A stretch of DNA of 64,000 bases from Prochilodus magdalenae (lineage: Eukaryota > Chordata > Actinopteri > Characiformes > Prochilodontidae): assembly GCA_024036415.1 (NCBI GenBank), contig JAMWET010001060.1, positions 2,501-66,500 on the forward strand, given 5' to 3'. The position numbers were made by a program, and so were the translations under genes. The notes beneath the pieces are model-generated. The model was not told where the DNA came from. It saw only the letters and a program-made list of their open reading frames with translations, and did no database searches. The first letter of the stretch is position 1. Each line of letters starts with the position of its first letter. Shown here one piece after another: positions 25,960 through 37,259 of this stretch.

Positions 25960-28030
25960 GGTAACTCAGTAAGTGTAATGTGTTAGTGTGCTGTAAGTAG
26001 TGTGTTGGTGTACAGTAACTCAGTAAGTGTAATGCGTTAGTGTGCTGTAAGTAGCGTGTTGGTGTACAGTAGCTCGGTAAGTCTAATGTGTTAGTGTGCT
26101 GTAAGTAGTGTGTTGGTGTACAGTAAATCAGTAAGTGTAATGCGTTAGTGTACTGTAAGTAGCGTGTTGGTGTACAGTAGCTCGGTAAGTGTAATGTGTT
26201 AGTGTGCTGTAAGTAGCGTGTTGGTGTACAGTAAATCAGTAAGTGTAATGTGTTAGTGTACTGTAAGTAGTGTGTCGGTGTACAGTAACTCAGTAAGTGT
26301 AATGTGTTAGTGTGCTGTAAGTAGTGTGTCGGTGTACGGTAACTCAGTGTAATGTGTAATGTGCTGTTAGTAGTGTGCTGTCAGGTAAGTAGTGCGTGTG
26401 TGCTGTGTACGGTGTACGGTAAACTCAGTAAGTGTAATGCGTTAGTGTGCTGTAAGTAGCGTGTCGGTGTACGGTAACTCAGTAAGTGTAATGCGTTAGT
26501 GTGCTGTAAGTATGTGTTAGGTGTGTAACTCAGTAAGTGTAATGTGTTAGTGTAAAGTAGTGTGTTGGTGTACGGTAACTCAGTAAGTGTAATGTGTTAG
26601 TGTGCTGTAAGTAGCGCGTTTGGTGTACGGTAACTCACGTAAGTGTAATGTGTTAGTGTGCTGTAAGTAGCGTGTCGGTCAGTCAAGTGTAATGCGTTAG
26701 TGTGCTGTAAGTAGTGTGTTGGTGTACGGTAACTCAGTAAGTGTAATGTGTTAGTGTGCTGTAACTAGTGTGTTGATGTAACGGTAGTTAACTCAGTAAG
26801 TGTAATGTGTTAGTGTGCTGTAAGTAGTGTGTTGGTGTACAGTAAACTCAGTAAGTGTAATGTGTTAGTGTGCTGTAAGTAGTTGGTGTCGGTGTGACAG
26901 TAACGTGTCAGTAAGTGTAAGTGTGCGTTAGTGTGCTGTAAGTAGTGTGTGTACGGTGGTACAACGGTAACTCAGTAAGTGTAATGTGTTAGTGTGCTGT
27001 AAGTAGTGTGTCGGTGTACAGTAACTCAGTAAGTGTAATGTGTTAGTGTGCTGTAAGTAGTGTGTTGGTGTACAGTAACTCAGTAAGTGTAATGTGTTAG
27101 TGTGCTGTAAGTAGTGTGTTGGTGTACAGTAACTTCAGTAAGTGTAAAAAAAAAAGGTGTGCGTTACAGTGCTGTAAGTAATGTGTCTGGTACGGTAACT
27201 CAGTAAGTGTAATGTGTTAGTGGTGCTGTAAGTAGTGTGTTGGTGTACGGTAACTCAGTAAGTGTAATGTGTTAGTGTACTGTAAGTAGGTGTCGTGTGT
27301 CGTGTGTAGTGTACGGTAACTCAGTAAGTGTAATGTGTTAGTGTGCTGTAAGTAGCGTGTCGGTGTACAGTAAACTCAGTAAGTGTAATGTGTGTTAGTG
27401 TGCTGTTAAGTAGTGTGTTGGTGTACAAGTAACTCAGTAAGTGTAATGCGTTAGTGTGCTGTAAGTAGTGTGTCGGTGTACAGTAACTCAGTAAGTGTAA
27501 TGGTTCGTGTGCTGTTAGTGTAGAGTAACCTCCTGTAAGTAGTGTGTTGGTGTACAGTAACTCAGTAAGTGTAATGTGTTAGTGTTCTGTAAGTATCGTG
27601 TCGGTGTACAGTAAACTCAGTAAGTGTAATGGGTTGGTGTTCTGTAAGTAGCGTGTTGGTGTACAGTAACTCAGTAGTGTAATGTGTCTAGTGTAAGTAT
27701 GTGTTAGTGTGTAACTGCTGTAAGGTGTTAGTGAGTGTTGGTGTTGGTGGGACAGTAACTCAGTAAGTGTAATGTGTTAGTGTGCTGTAAGTAGTGTGTT
27801 GGTGTACAGTAACTCAGTAAGTGTAATGTGTTAGTGTACTGTAAGTAGTGTGTTGGTGTACAGTAACTCACCAAGTGTAATGTGTTAGGTTGCTGTACGT
27901 AGCGTGTTGGTGTAAGCGTGTAATTGTTAGTGTGTGTAACTAGTGGTTAGTGTACAGTAATCTCAGGGTGTGTGTGTAGTGAAGTATCTGGGGTTGTAAT
28001 TGGTCAGTAGTGTAATTCGTTAGTGTAGAA
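25960..28030 (-). repeat. 54-bp satellite array, reversed (about 38 copies)
   Basis: Units are the reverse complement of the array at 5490-7084 (GTAACTCAGTAAGTGTAATG, then TGTTAGTGTGCTGTAAGTAG). The first seven copies are regular. From about 26340 onward many copies carry one- to several-base insertions or deletions. Confidence 0.95.
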
Positions 28031-28034
28031 TATA

Positions 28035-29036
28035 GAGTTGACTGTACAAACATGGCACAGTGTGGAGTAAGAGCGTTTCCACATCCAAGCGGACACTGTG
28101 TTGTACATTAGCGGTGGATTAGCTCTGTAAGAGAATTATCATGAGCGATTTCATAAGCACCTTATTGAGACCTTCGGAAAATCAACCTCTGAAATGATTC
28201 ATTACAGGATTACAGAGGTCAAGGTGCTCGATAGATGGAGGCCAATTAAAGTTGAAGTGAATTAAGGAAGTCACTGTATCTGAGTTTAGCGCGCTGTGTT
28301 CAGCTACGACGTGCACGTTTGAGAAATCAATCATTCATCAACACAAGCAGATTCTGACCATCTCCGAAATCACCGTCTGATTAATACAGGATTCATTCAT
28401 CTATGGCAAGAGCGACAGCAGCAGCACTGTAGCTGGAAAGTTTGGAGTGCACGGTCGTGGCGCGCTGATATGCCGGATGAAAGACTTTGAGGCTCGTGCT
28501 TTGGAACAGTGAGGCTAATAAGTGCTGTGAAAGGTATGTAATCTGGGGTAATCTTTTCAGACATTCAGCACGCAGTTCCACGCCGCTACGAGGTTTAGAC
28601 AGCTTAGTCACACATTACAGTGCTTTGTTGTGCTTTTATCTTGAATTAGTGCTTAAACCCTACACCGCAGCGTGGGCCCCTCGCATCCTAAAGGGCGAAA
28701 TCCAAAACTGCACAGGCAGCAACATTCTTGCAGGCCTGGCTCATTTAATATTCCTTGTCTGTCTGCGCTGCCGGCTTTTGTCCTTGACCCCCGTGGCTGG
28801 TGGCATTTGCAGCCGACGGGGTCTTACTAAGACGCTGTTTGTCTTTCAGAGAATAACCGCGGGTCACTTGGGTTTCCGAATAATGGTAATAGGTCAGAAC
28901 TGCAGTTTATGGTTCATAATTGGCCGAACAAAAGCTTCATGACTGGGGAAAAAATTAGCAGGCTATTATTCCTTGTGCTCCCTTTGCACAGCGCTGTTCA
29001 TTTCAAACATTCTTCATGAATTAAAAAGTTGGGTTA
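28035..29036. other. single-copy spacer between opposed satellite arrays
   Basis: A repeat-free block of 1 kb. 28130-28290 has the even texture and TAAT-rich words often seen in conserved non-coding DNA. The 151-codon open frame at 28487-28942 has no known domain. Confidence 0.4.
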
Positions 29037-29040
29037 AGAA

Positions 29041-31165
29041 GCACACTAACACATTACACTTACTGAGTTACTGTACACCAACACACTACTTACACTACAC
29101 TATAACACAATCAACACTATACTGAGTTACTAGCTACCACCGACACACTACTTACAGCACACTGAAACACATTACACTTAATGAGTTACTGTACACAGAC
29201 ATGACACACTACTTACAGCACACTAACACATTACAGGATTACTGAGTTACTGTACACCGACAACACTACTGTAACAGCCACACTTAACGCTTTACACTTA
29301 CTGGATTCTGATACACCGTACACACTACTTTACAGCACACTTTAAACACATTACACTTAGTGCTGTTAACCGTATGTACATCGACACACTACTTACAGCA
29401 CACTCAGCACGCAAATTACACTTACTGGAGTTACCCGTACACCGACACACTACTTACAGCACACTAACACAATTACACTTACTGAAGTTTACCGTACACC
29501 CCTACACACACTACTTACAGCACACTAAACATTACACTTTATGAGCGTTACCGTACACCCAAAACACACTTACTACAGCACACTAAACACATTACACTCA
29601 ACTGAGTTTAACGTACACAGACACGCATACTTAAGGACACTAAACAATTTACTGGTCCACTGCAGCCGACGGGGTCTTACACCGACACGCTACTTACAGC
29701 CACGCTAACACATTACACTCACTCAGGAGTTAACCGTATACAGACACGCTACCTTACAGCACACTAAAACATTACACTCACTGAGTTACCGTTAACACCG
29801 ACTACGCTTACTTACAGCAAACCTACACATACAGTCACGGAAGTACCGTTAACACCGAAACGCTACTTACAGCACACTAACACATTACACTCACTGAGTT
29901 ACCGTACACCTACACGCTACTTACAGCACACTAACACATTTACACTTACTGAGGTTACTGTTACACCAACACACTACTTACAGCACACTAACACATTAAC
30001 ACTTACTGAGTTTACAGTACACCGAACACGATACTTACAGCACACTAACACATTACACTCACTTAGATACCGTACACAGACAAACAACTTACAGCACACT
30101 AACACATTACACTTACTGAGTTAACGTACAACAAAACTATACTTAAAGAACACTAACACATAAAAATTACTGAGTTACGGTACACCAACGACACGCTACT
30201 TACAGCACCTAAACAACATTACACACTTACTGAGTTACCGTACACCAGACACACTACTACTTACAGCACACTAACACATTACACTTACTGAGTTACTGTG
30301 TACACCCACACGCTACTTACAGCACACTAACACTGCATTACACTTACTGAGTTACTGTACACCGACACACTACCTTACAGCACACTAACCCATTACACTT
30401 ACTGAGTTACCGTGTACACCGACACGCTACTTACAGAACACTAACCCATTACACTTACTGAGTTACCTGTACACCTACACACTACTTACAGCACACTAAC
30501 CGCATTACACTTACTGAGTTACCGTACACCGACACACTACTTACAGCACACTAACCACATTACACTTACTGAGCTTACTGTTACACCGTACACGCTACTT
30601 ATTCAGCACACTAACACATTACACTTACTGAGTTACTGACTACACCGACACACTACTTACAGCACACTAACACATTACATTTACTGAAGTTACTGTACAA
30701 CCGACACACTACCTTACAGCACACTAACACATTACACTTACTGAGTTACTGTACACCGACACTCACTACTTACAAGCACACTAACACATTACACTTACTG
30801 AGTTACTGTACACCAACACGCTACTTACAGCACACTAACACATTACACTTACTGAGTTACTGTACACCCAACACGCTACTTACAGCACACTAACACATTA
30901 CACTTACTGAGTTACCGTACACCAACACATTACTTACAGCACACTAACACATTACACTTACTGAGTTACCGTACACCAACACACTACTTACAGCACACTA
31001 ACACATTACACTTACTGAGTTACTGTACACCATCACACTACTTACAGCACACTAACACATTACACTTACTGAGTTACTGTACACCATCACACTACTTACA
31101 GCACACTAACACATTACACTTACTGAGTTACTGTACACCATCACACTACTCACAACCCACTACCC
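29041..31165 (+). repeat. 54-bp satellite array, forward (about 39 copies)
   Basis: Same unit and orientation as 5490-7084. Copies from about 29100 to 30250 are riddled with small indels. Copies from about 30760 onward are regular. Confidence 0.95.
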
Positions 31166-31880
31166 TGTACACCACAGAAGGGGAAATGGTAGAGGAATGA
31201 GAGATGAATAAGGGTAAACAGTGGAGAAATGAAGGGGCTGGTTCTTTATGACTGCTCTGAAGGGAAGGGACGGTTTCTGAGACCTGCACAGTTCGGTCTG
31301 TGAGTTATACACCACAGTATGTATTTAACCTCAGCACATTTCAGCTCTGTGTAGTACAGACGGCCACCTCAGGGCCTCTCTTACGCGAGGGGTGTGTGCC
31401 ATGTCTCAGTGGTGAGTGTGATTACCTCATCGTGCTGGCCACTTGATGTGACAGGCCTTCGGGTAAGATTCCCATGTTATGCAAAGCCCCTGTCATACCT
31501 CCACTCGCTCCATCTGCCAGGAATTTAAGTCTTTGTCAGAATTCATCTGCTTATGCGAGTAGTTGGTTCTCCATGGAGCCCGCGGGTTCTCAGGGATGTT
31601 TACTATGCTGCTTCATTACGTTCCTGCTATTGCTTGACTGATCGCTTTGTCAACATTCGGAGCTTTGTTTATGTATGTTTTGCAGGGGATTTCTGGGCTT
31701 TCTTGCTTTAATTATCTGTTTCACTGGCTGTTTAAGCGCTTTTACATAAGCCCAGCTCTTAAATTCCTGGGACAGCAGGTGAAATGCTGGAGGTTTTTCT
31801 TTCAGCTTAATCTTGGCCTATATCTCTCATTTTTGGATTGTTGTAAGCTCATTACTGTACTGATCTCCAGACAGTTTGTA
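31165..31880. other. no recognised feature
   Basis: Single-copy sequence after the satellite; no coding signal. Confidence 0.5.
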
Positions 31881-31884
31881 GCTG

Positions 31885-32020
31885 TTAAGTGATTTTTGCT
31901 GGCCAAATTTTCTCACTATGCCGGCCAATAATTTGGCCTGTTTTAAGCATGTTTCCTAAAATAAGCAACATTATCTGCCAATATAATGAGAAAACTTGGC
32001 CAACAAAAATCACTTACATC
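31885..32020. repeat. imperfect palindrome
   Basis: AAGTGATTTTTGCTGGCCAA at the left is mirrored by TTGGCCAACAAAAATCACTT at the right, with TCTCACTAT and its complement inside. Related to the palindrome core at 32510-32650. Confidence 0.7.
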
Positions 32021-32374
32021 AAGTACAAAATAAAAGCCTGGAGGCAACATAGATAACCCTAAAATGAGCTTTAACAATCTCAAAATAAGATTGTAGGTTG
32101 GATCTACGACATAAGATAATTTATCTTGCCATGTTATTATTTGTTGAAGAGTGAAGTGAGATATCAAGCAGGGATGGGAAAAATCCACTTTCATAACTAG
32201 AGCAATCCTTGTCCTCACTTCCCAAACAATTACCCAACATTGGTAAATGATATGTATGTGATATACCGCAGTGGAAAACATGGTTCTGTCTTTTTTGGTA
32301 CTTGTTGCAAGCATCAAATTTAGTGTATAGGCTATAGACAAAAGTTCATAAACTCTTTTGCATAAAACCTTATA

Positions 32375-33230
32375 TACACTGAAAAACTGAGATCTTATAT
32401 CTGATATCCAAGTAAAATGATCTTATAGCTAGTTGACATACTTAAAATTCTCATTTTGAGATTGTTGTAGCTCATTTTCAGAATATTTAGCTTAGTTCCA
32501 GACATTTTAGTTCTTGTTTTAAGTGATTTTTAAGCCCAGTTTTTTTTCACTATATCGGCAGATCATTTTACTGATTCTAAGAAATGATTAATGACAAGAA
32601 TTAATAAGAAATAGTGAGAAAACTGGGCTTACTGAAATCACTTAAAACAATTCAAACTGCCGAAAAATAAGTTTGAAATTTTGTAGCTTATAGCCTAAAT
32701 CACAATCACAAAATATGAATTTATTTGCAGTGAAAAGTGTTTTAACAAGCAAAGATAGGCACGAAAACATTTTCTAAACTACAACACTCATTTCTTTTAT
32801 TATCTTTGTACATGAAATGATCTTACATCTAGATGAAATATCTTAAAAGTCTCAATTCAAGAGAGCTTTTACTGTTTTTAGTGAGTTTTTTTTTACTGTT
32901 TTATGTGAGTTTTTCATAACTTGTTTTAAGTGAGTTTTTTTTTACTGTTTTTAGCAAGACTTTTTGCTGTTTTAAGTGAGTTTTTAACAGTTTTAAGTGA
33001 GTTTTTTACTGTTTTAGCTAGATTTTTTTTACTGTTTTAAGCAAGATTTTTTGCTGTTTTAAGTGAGTTATGTAAGTCACATTTTAATTCACATTCATAC
33101 ATCTCGAAATAAGATAAATATTCTTAAAACTAGCTTACAATGATCTAAAAATGAGAATTTTAAGAAGCATTAACTAGATATAAGATCACTTTACGAGCCA
33201 AGAAGTATATGTTTTGCAATGCAAACAGTT
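32375..33230. repeat. AT-rich element with inverted ends and an internal minisatellite
   Basis: The left end (ATGATCTTATAGCTAGTT, then CTTAAAATTCTCATTTTGAG) is mirrored by 33120-33205. Inside are a second hairpin (32510-32650, GTTTTAAGTGATTT arms) and a 20-25-bp minisatellite (32870-33070) of ACTGTTTTAAGTGAGTTTTT. No coding capacity. A related partial copy is at 35255-35470. Confidence 0.6.
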
Positions 33231-33559
33231 ACTTAACAATGATTAAAGCAAATGTGATGTAGTGCAGTGGTTGCAGGTATCAAGGTTATCATAAAGGTAT
33301 ATAGACAATAAAATCTATTAGCTGAATATCTAAATATGAATATCTTGTATTTGCATTGTTTTCAGTTGGATACAGGTCAAAAGTATAAGTAAACTGTTGC
33401 TGCTTGTTATTATTTACATATTACTCTACTGCCAGAATTGTCTTTGATAACCTTAGACTTCCTGCACTTCTCTAAAACCAAGACTTTGATCAAGGTCGCT
33501 GAAAACAGTGAGCAAGAAGTGATTTACGCCACCTCAATTCATTCACTTGGGCGCGACTC

Positions 33560-34170
33560 GCTCAGCTGATCACCTGCCTGACACGGACGTTTCAAAGGAC
33601 AGACAAAGCACGGAGTAAAATATCGCCATGGGAGGAATGTCTTTAATAATTGAATTAAGATTATGATTAAAGTCATGAAAGCGCGATGAATAATTCAGGC
33701 AACATCTATTTCTCAGGAAATCAACTGTGAAACACATCCCCCTCTCCGAGGTCCCCTTTCTGCCGTGCACTCCACATTTAATCTAGCCTTCCACAATGTT
33801 GATGGATAGCATTATAAAATAAACTAATTAAATCTGAAAAGGAAAATGAATTGTGTCAATATTTCATTCCCCGCATCATTATGGATTCGAGTTAAACTAT
33901 TTTTTGCCATCAAAGTATTAAATGCATAAATCACAGGTCAAAAAAAAGGAAAAAAGAAAAACCCTATCCTTTACAGTTATTGTTTAAACGAAATGATAAA
34001 ATCATTAGAATCAAATTTATGACCCGCAGTGCTCGCTCCCCTCCGAGCAACATGCTCTAATGTAAAAGCTCGCCTCACCTACCTAATGGTGTCATCCAAG
34101 ATATTAAACCATGGCAGCACTCTGCCTGTAGCTGGGAAATTGCAGGCCAGGAGCATCACTCAGCAGTGGT
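33560..34170. other. candidate conserved non-coding element
   Basis: Repeat-free and A+T-leaning, with many TAATTA, ATTAAG and ATGAATAATTCA words resembling homeodomain and POU sites. No coding frame. Only comparison with other fish could confirm it. Confidence 0.35.
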
Positions 34171-34269
34171 TGGAGCTTCAGGCCCAGGACTGACGGCTAC
34201 TGCCACTGTTTTAAAGGACACTGCTGTATAGGTGCTGTTGGAACCATCCTGAAGAATAGCTGCTTGTTC

Positions 34270-34510
34270 AAAATTCACCATTCCAGAGTTTATTGTCATA
34301 TACATGGAGAAACAGCCTTAAACTGTACAACGGAATTCCCACTCTGCTCTAGCTCCCAAACTTTGAGGATTATCTTAATAGAGATTCAAGATTCAAGAGA
34401 TTCAAGAGTTTTATTGTCATATGCACAGCATAACAAGCAGTTACATTGTACAATGAAATTCTTACTTTGCAGTTCCTCCATTCCCGACAGTCTTAAAAAA
34501 TAAATATCAA
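34270..34510 (-). repeat. fish interspersed repeat, two half-copies
   Basis: TTTATTGTCATAT(A/G)CA followed by TGTACAA(C/T)G(A/G)AATTC occurs twice, about 110 bases apart (34289 and 34411). The motif is very common in fish genomes as the end of a non-autonomous retroelement-like repeat; the family name is uncertain. Confidence 0.6.
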
Positions 34511-34634
34511 TATAAAAGGAGGGAGAAAAATAAGAAGTATAATATATATATGTACACTAAGTACGACTAAGTAAAGAAAAACACTAAGTAAAGAAAGGGA
34601 GACTACATAGATAGATATATGTATTCATAGATCA

Positions 34635-34890
34635 TAATTTAGTTATTTTGTCATTTGACATTGTCACACACAAATTCCTTTTAATTAATAAAAAAAAATG
34701 TATCAGTTGTTTTAAATTTTTTATCAAAATGTTTTATCATTTAAATAACAGAAAATGAACCAGGAAATGATGTGAAATCATTTATATCATGTATCATTAA
34801 TATGTGTGCAGTAGAAAGTTCAACGGTTATAGGTTTTCCACTTTTTCAGATCCTGAAAATGAATTATTTGTACTAACTGGCAGCTTAGAT
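34635..34890. repeat. direct duplicate of 35840-36125
   Basis: Shares the CACTGTCACACACAAATT-like start, a TTAATATGTGTGC(A/T)GTAGAAA segment and AGATCCTGAAAATGAAT with 35840-36125, in the same order. Confidence 0.65.
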
Positions 34891-34973
34891 ATACAGCTAG
34901 AATACATAGATGCATAGATGCATTTATTTATTTTTTTACTTTTTGTAAAATATTATATGAATGAAAATAGAAT

Positions 34974-35053
<80 letters not shown>
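34974..35053. repeat. (TA)n microsatellite, about 80 bp
   Basis: Uninterrupted alternating TA, followed by a short (GT)n run at 35058-35075. Confidence 0.98.
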
Positions 35054-35056
<3 letters not shown>

Positions 35057-35254
35057 GTGTGTGTGTGTGTGTGTCAAAATTTATATTGTAACCATCCCTA
35101 TAAGTATGTGTATATTTCTTGATTGATGTATACATACATATATACATACATATATATATATATTGAGAGCTAATTAGCCAATACACACAGTGTTTGTGTG
35201 TGTGTGTTTGAGTGATGTGTCTTATATCTAATTAATATTTCCTAAATTTATTTT

Positions 35255-35470
35255 TCTGACATTGTTGTAGCTCATGTTAAGGTTATTTGTCTTTGTTCCA
35301 GATATTTTAACCTGTTTTAAGTGATTATAGTAAGACAAACTTTCTCACTATATTGGCAGATTATTTTGTTTATTTTAGAAAGATAAAAAGAACTGGTCAA
35401 AATATCTGGAAATACGTTTTATAATAAATCCCCTTACAATTAGCTTTAATAATAAGTCATTAAAAATGTG
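35255..35470. repeat. partial relative of the 32375-33230 element
   Basis: CTGTTTTAAGTGATTATAGT and TTTCTCACTATATTGGCAGA match the hairpin region near 32515-32560. Confidence 0.55.
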
Positions 35471-35479
35471 AAATTTAAG

Positions 35480-36430
35480 ATTACTCATCATTAAATACTT
35501 TTTTCTATTTTATTAAGTTAGAAAATAAAGCCTAACATTCTAAAATTTTGTGTTAAAAACTTTTTTGACATTAGTGACATGTTGAAACTTACTTACCTTT
35601 ATTATCTATATACTGTTTGGTCCTCAGCCCAGAAGCACGGCTTTCTGAAGTTTCACACGGTATGAAATCTCATTACAACCTGATACCTGATATGACACGA
35701 CATACTACATTGTAAAAACCCACATATGTATCATCTCCAATATGTAAATATATTTTTCTTATTTTGTTTTGTTGATTTGTTGACATGTTGTGTATATTAT
35801 ATCCATCTATGTGCAGTGTCTTATTATTATGTGATTTCTTAATTTTGTTATTTTGTTATTTGCCACTGTCACACACAAATTATTTTTGATTAATCAAAAA
35901 ATAAACCATAATTATAAGCTTAAATATAAAATATAAAAGTTTAAATTATAAGTTAAATAACATAAAATAAACCAAAAAAATGAAATCAAAAATGAATGAA
36001 AATGAAAAAGTGAAATCACTTATATCATATATAATTAATATGTGTGCTGTAGAAAGCTAAACGGTTGTAGGTTTTTCACTTTTTTTAGATCCTGAAAATG
36101 AATAACTTGTACTAACTGGCAGTTTTGACTAGAAGTAAAACACATAAAGGGTGGTTACACAGTGAAGAAATTTTATTAAAGTCAGTAAAGTTATCTTTAC
36201 TGCAGTTATCCTTGGAGCTGAATTTTCTAGCAGGTCATTGTGCTATCTATTGCAGTGGTAAATAATCTTTGAAGCTGTAAAAATGAACTCGAAATAAGAA
36301 TAAAGCACAGAAAGCTTATGGCTGGAACCTTTGTGAGTCACGAAGAATAAACTTCACTGATGTCTCCGAAAAACCACACCTTATTATAGTGACATCACAG
36401 ACGCTGGATTGTTGGTTGTTTTTATTAAAA
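35480..36430. other. A+T-rich region, no gene; holds second duplicate 35840-36125
   Basis: Apart from the duplicate described at 34635-34890, no feature is seen. Confidence 0.5.
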
Positions 36431-36434
36431 ATGA

Positions 36435-36900
36435 ATAAAATCACACCTGGTGTCCCTCCACCTCCACCCCTACCGCACCATCTGCAGGAACTGTGTGAGG
36501 ATGTTCAAGCTGCATGGGATGGATTATCACAGGACTCCATTAGGAACCTCTACAGCTCCATACCGAGACGTCTGGCGTGTTGGGTTAGCAAACACAGCGG
36601 CCCGACGCCATACTGAGAGACAGACTTCTGTATGTGTAGCTCAATAAATATTGATCATATCAGTCTAAATTTATCATCAGTTATTGATCCTGGTCACCTT
36701 TATCCTCCGTCCCAACACAACCGCACCCACACACCTCCTTCTGGGTGCAGCTATCAGTGTTCAGACTCTCTTGCATCAAAGAATTGGTCAGTTGGTCCAG
36801 ATTTGGTGGATGCCTTCCCTGGTTGTTCCTGGTAGTCCCACAGATCAATCATATGCAGAGAATGGTCACCGGGATAGGAACATCCCTCAGTAAGACTGGT
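36435..36900 (+). pseudogene. Tc1-like relics joined: C-terminal end plus a piece of the other Tc1 family
   Basis: 36446-36620 codes HHLQELCEDVQAAWDGL and ends GPTPY, the same C-terminus as 7513-7990 and 18090-18190. The element's 3' end is at about 36760. It is followed directly by CATCAAAGAATTGGTCAGTT and GGTGGATGCCTTCCCTGG, which belong to the family of 8640-9055 and 44350-44580. 36900-37260 shows nothing recognisable. Confidence 0.75.
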
Positions 36901-37259
36901 TCCTCAGTAAGACGAGGATGAGCTGTACTGTAGGTCCTGCTGTTCAGATTTGGTCACCTCAGCCAAAGAGCCCATTTCCACCTAATAAAACCCCCAGGAC
37001 ATCACAGAGGGGGCTCTATAGTCCATGCTGGGGGGCTTATTTAGATGTTGAGTGTTGAGTTAGATGTCTGTTTCTGAGTTCTGTATAGTACTACGTGGTT
37101 CTTTACTACATATACAGTATAAACTATGTGGGTTATGATTGTTACTGCGTGTACAAATCCAACAAGCAAACAAGCAAGGAGCAGACCAAGAAAGCAGTGT
37201 GTATTTTTTTATCTTTAATCATTATTATTCATAGTTGCTCAGACACGTGTATATACAAA

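Noticed and set aside
28487..28942. 151-codon frame between the satellite arrays
   Set aside because: No recognised domain and no homologue I can name; possible chance frame in GC-balanced DNA.
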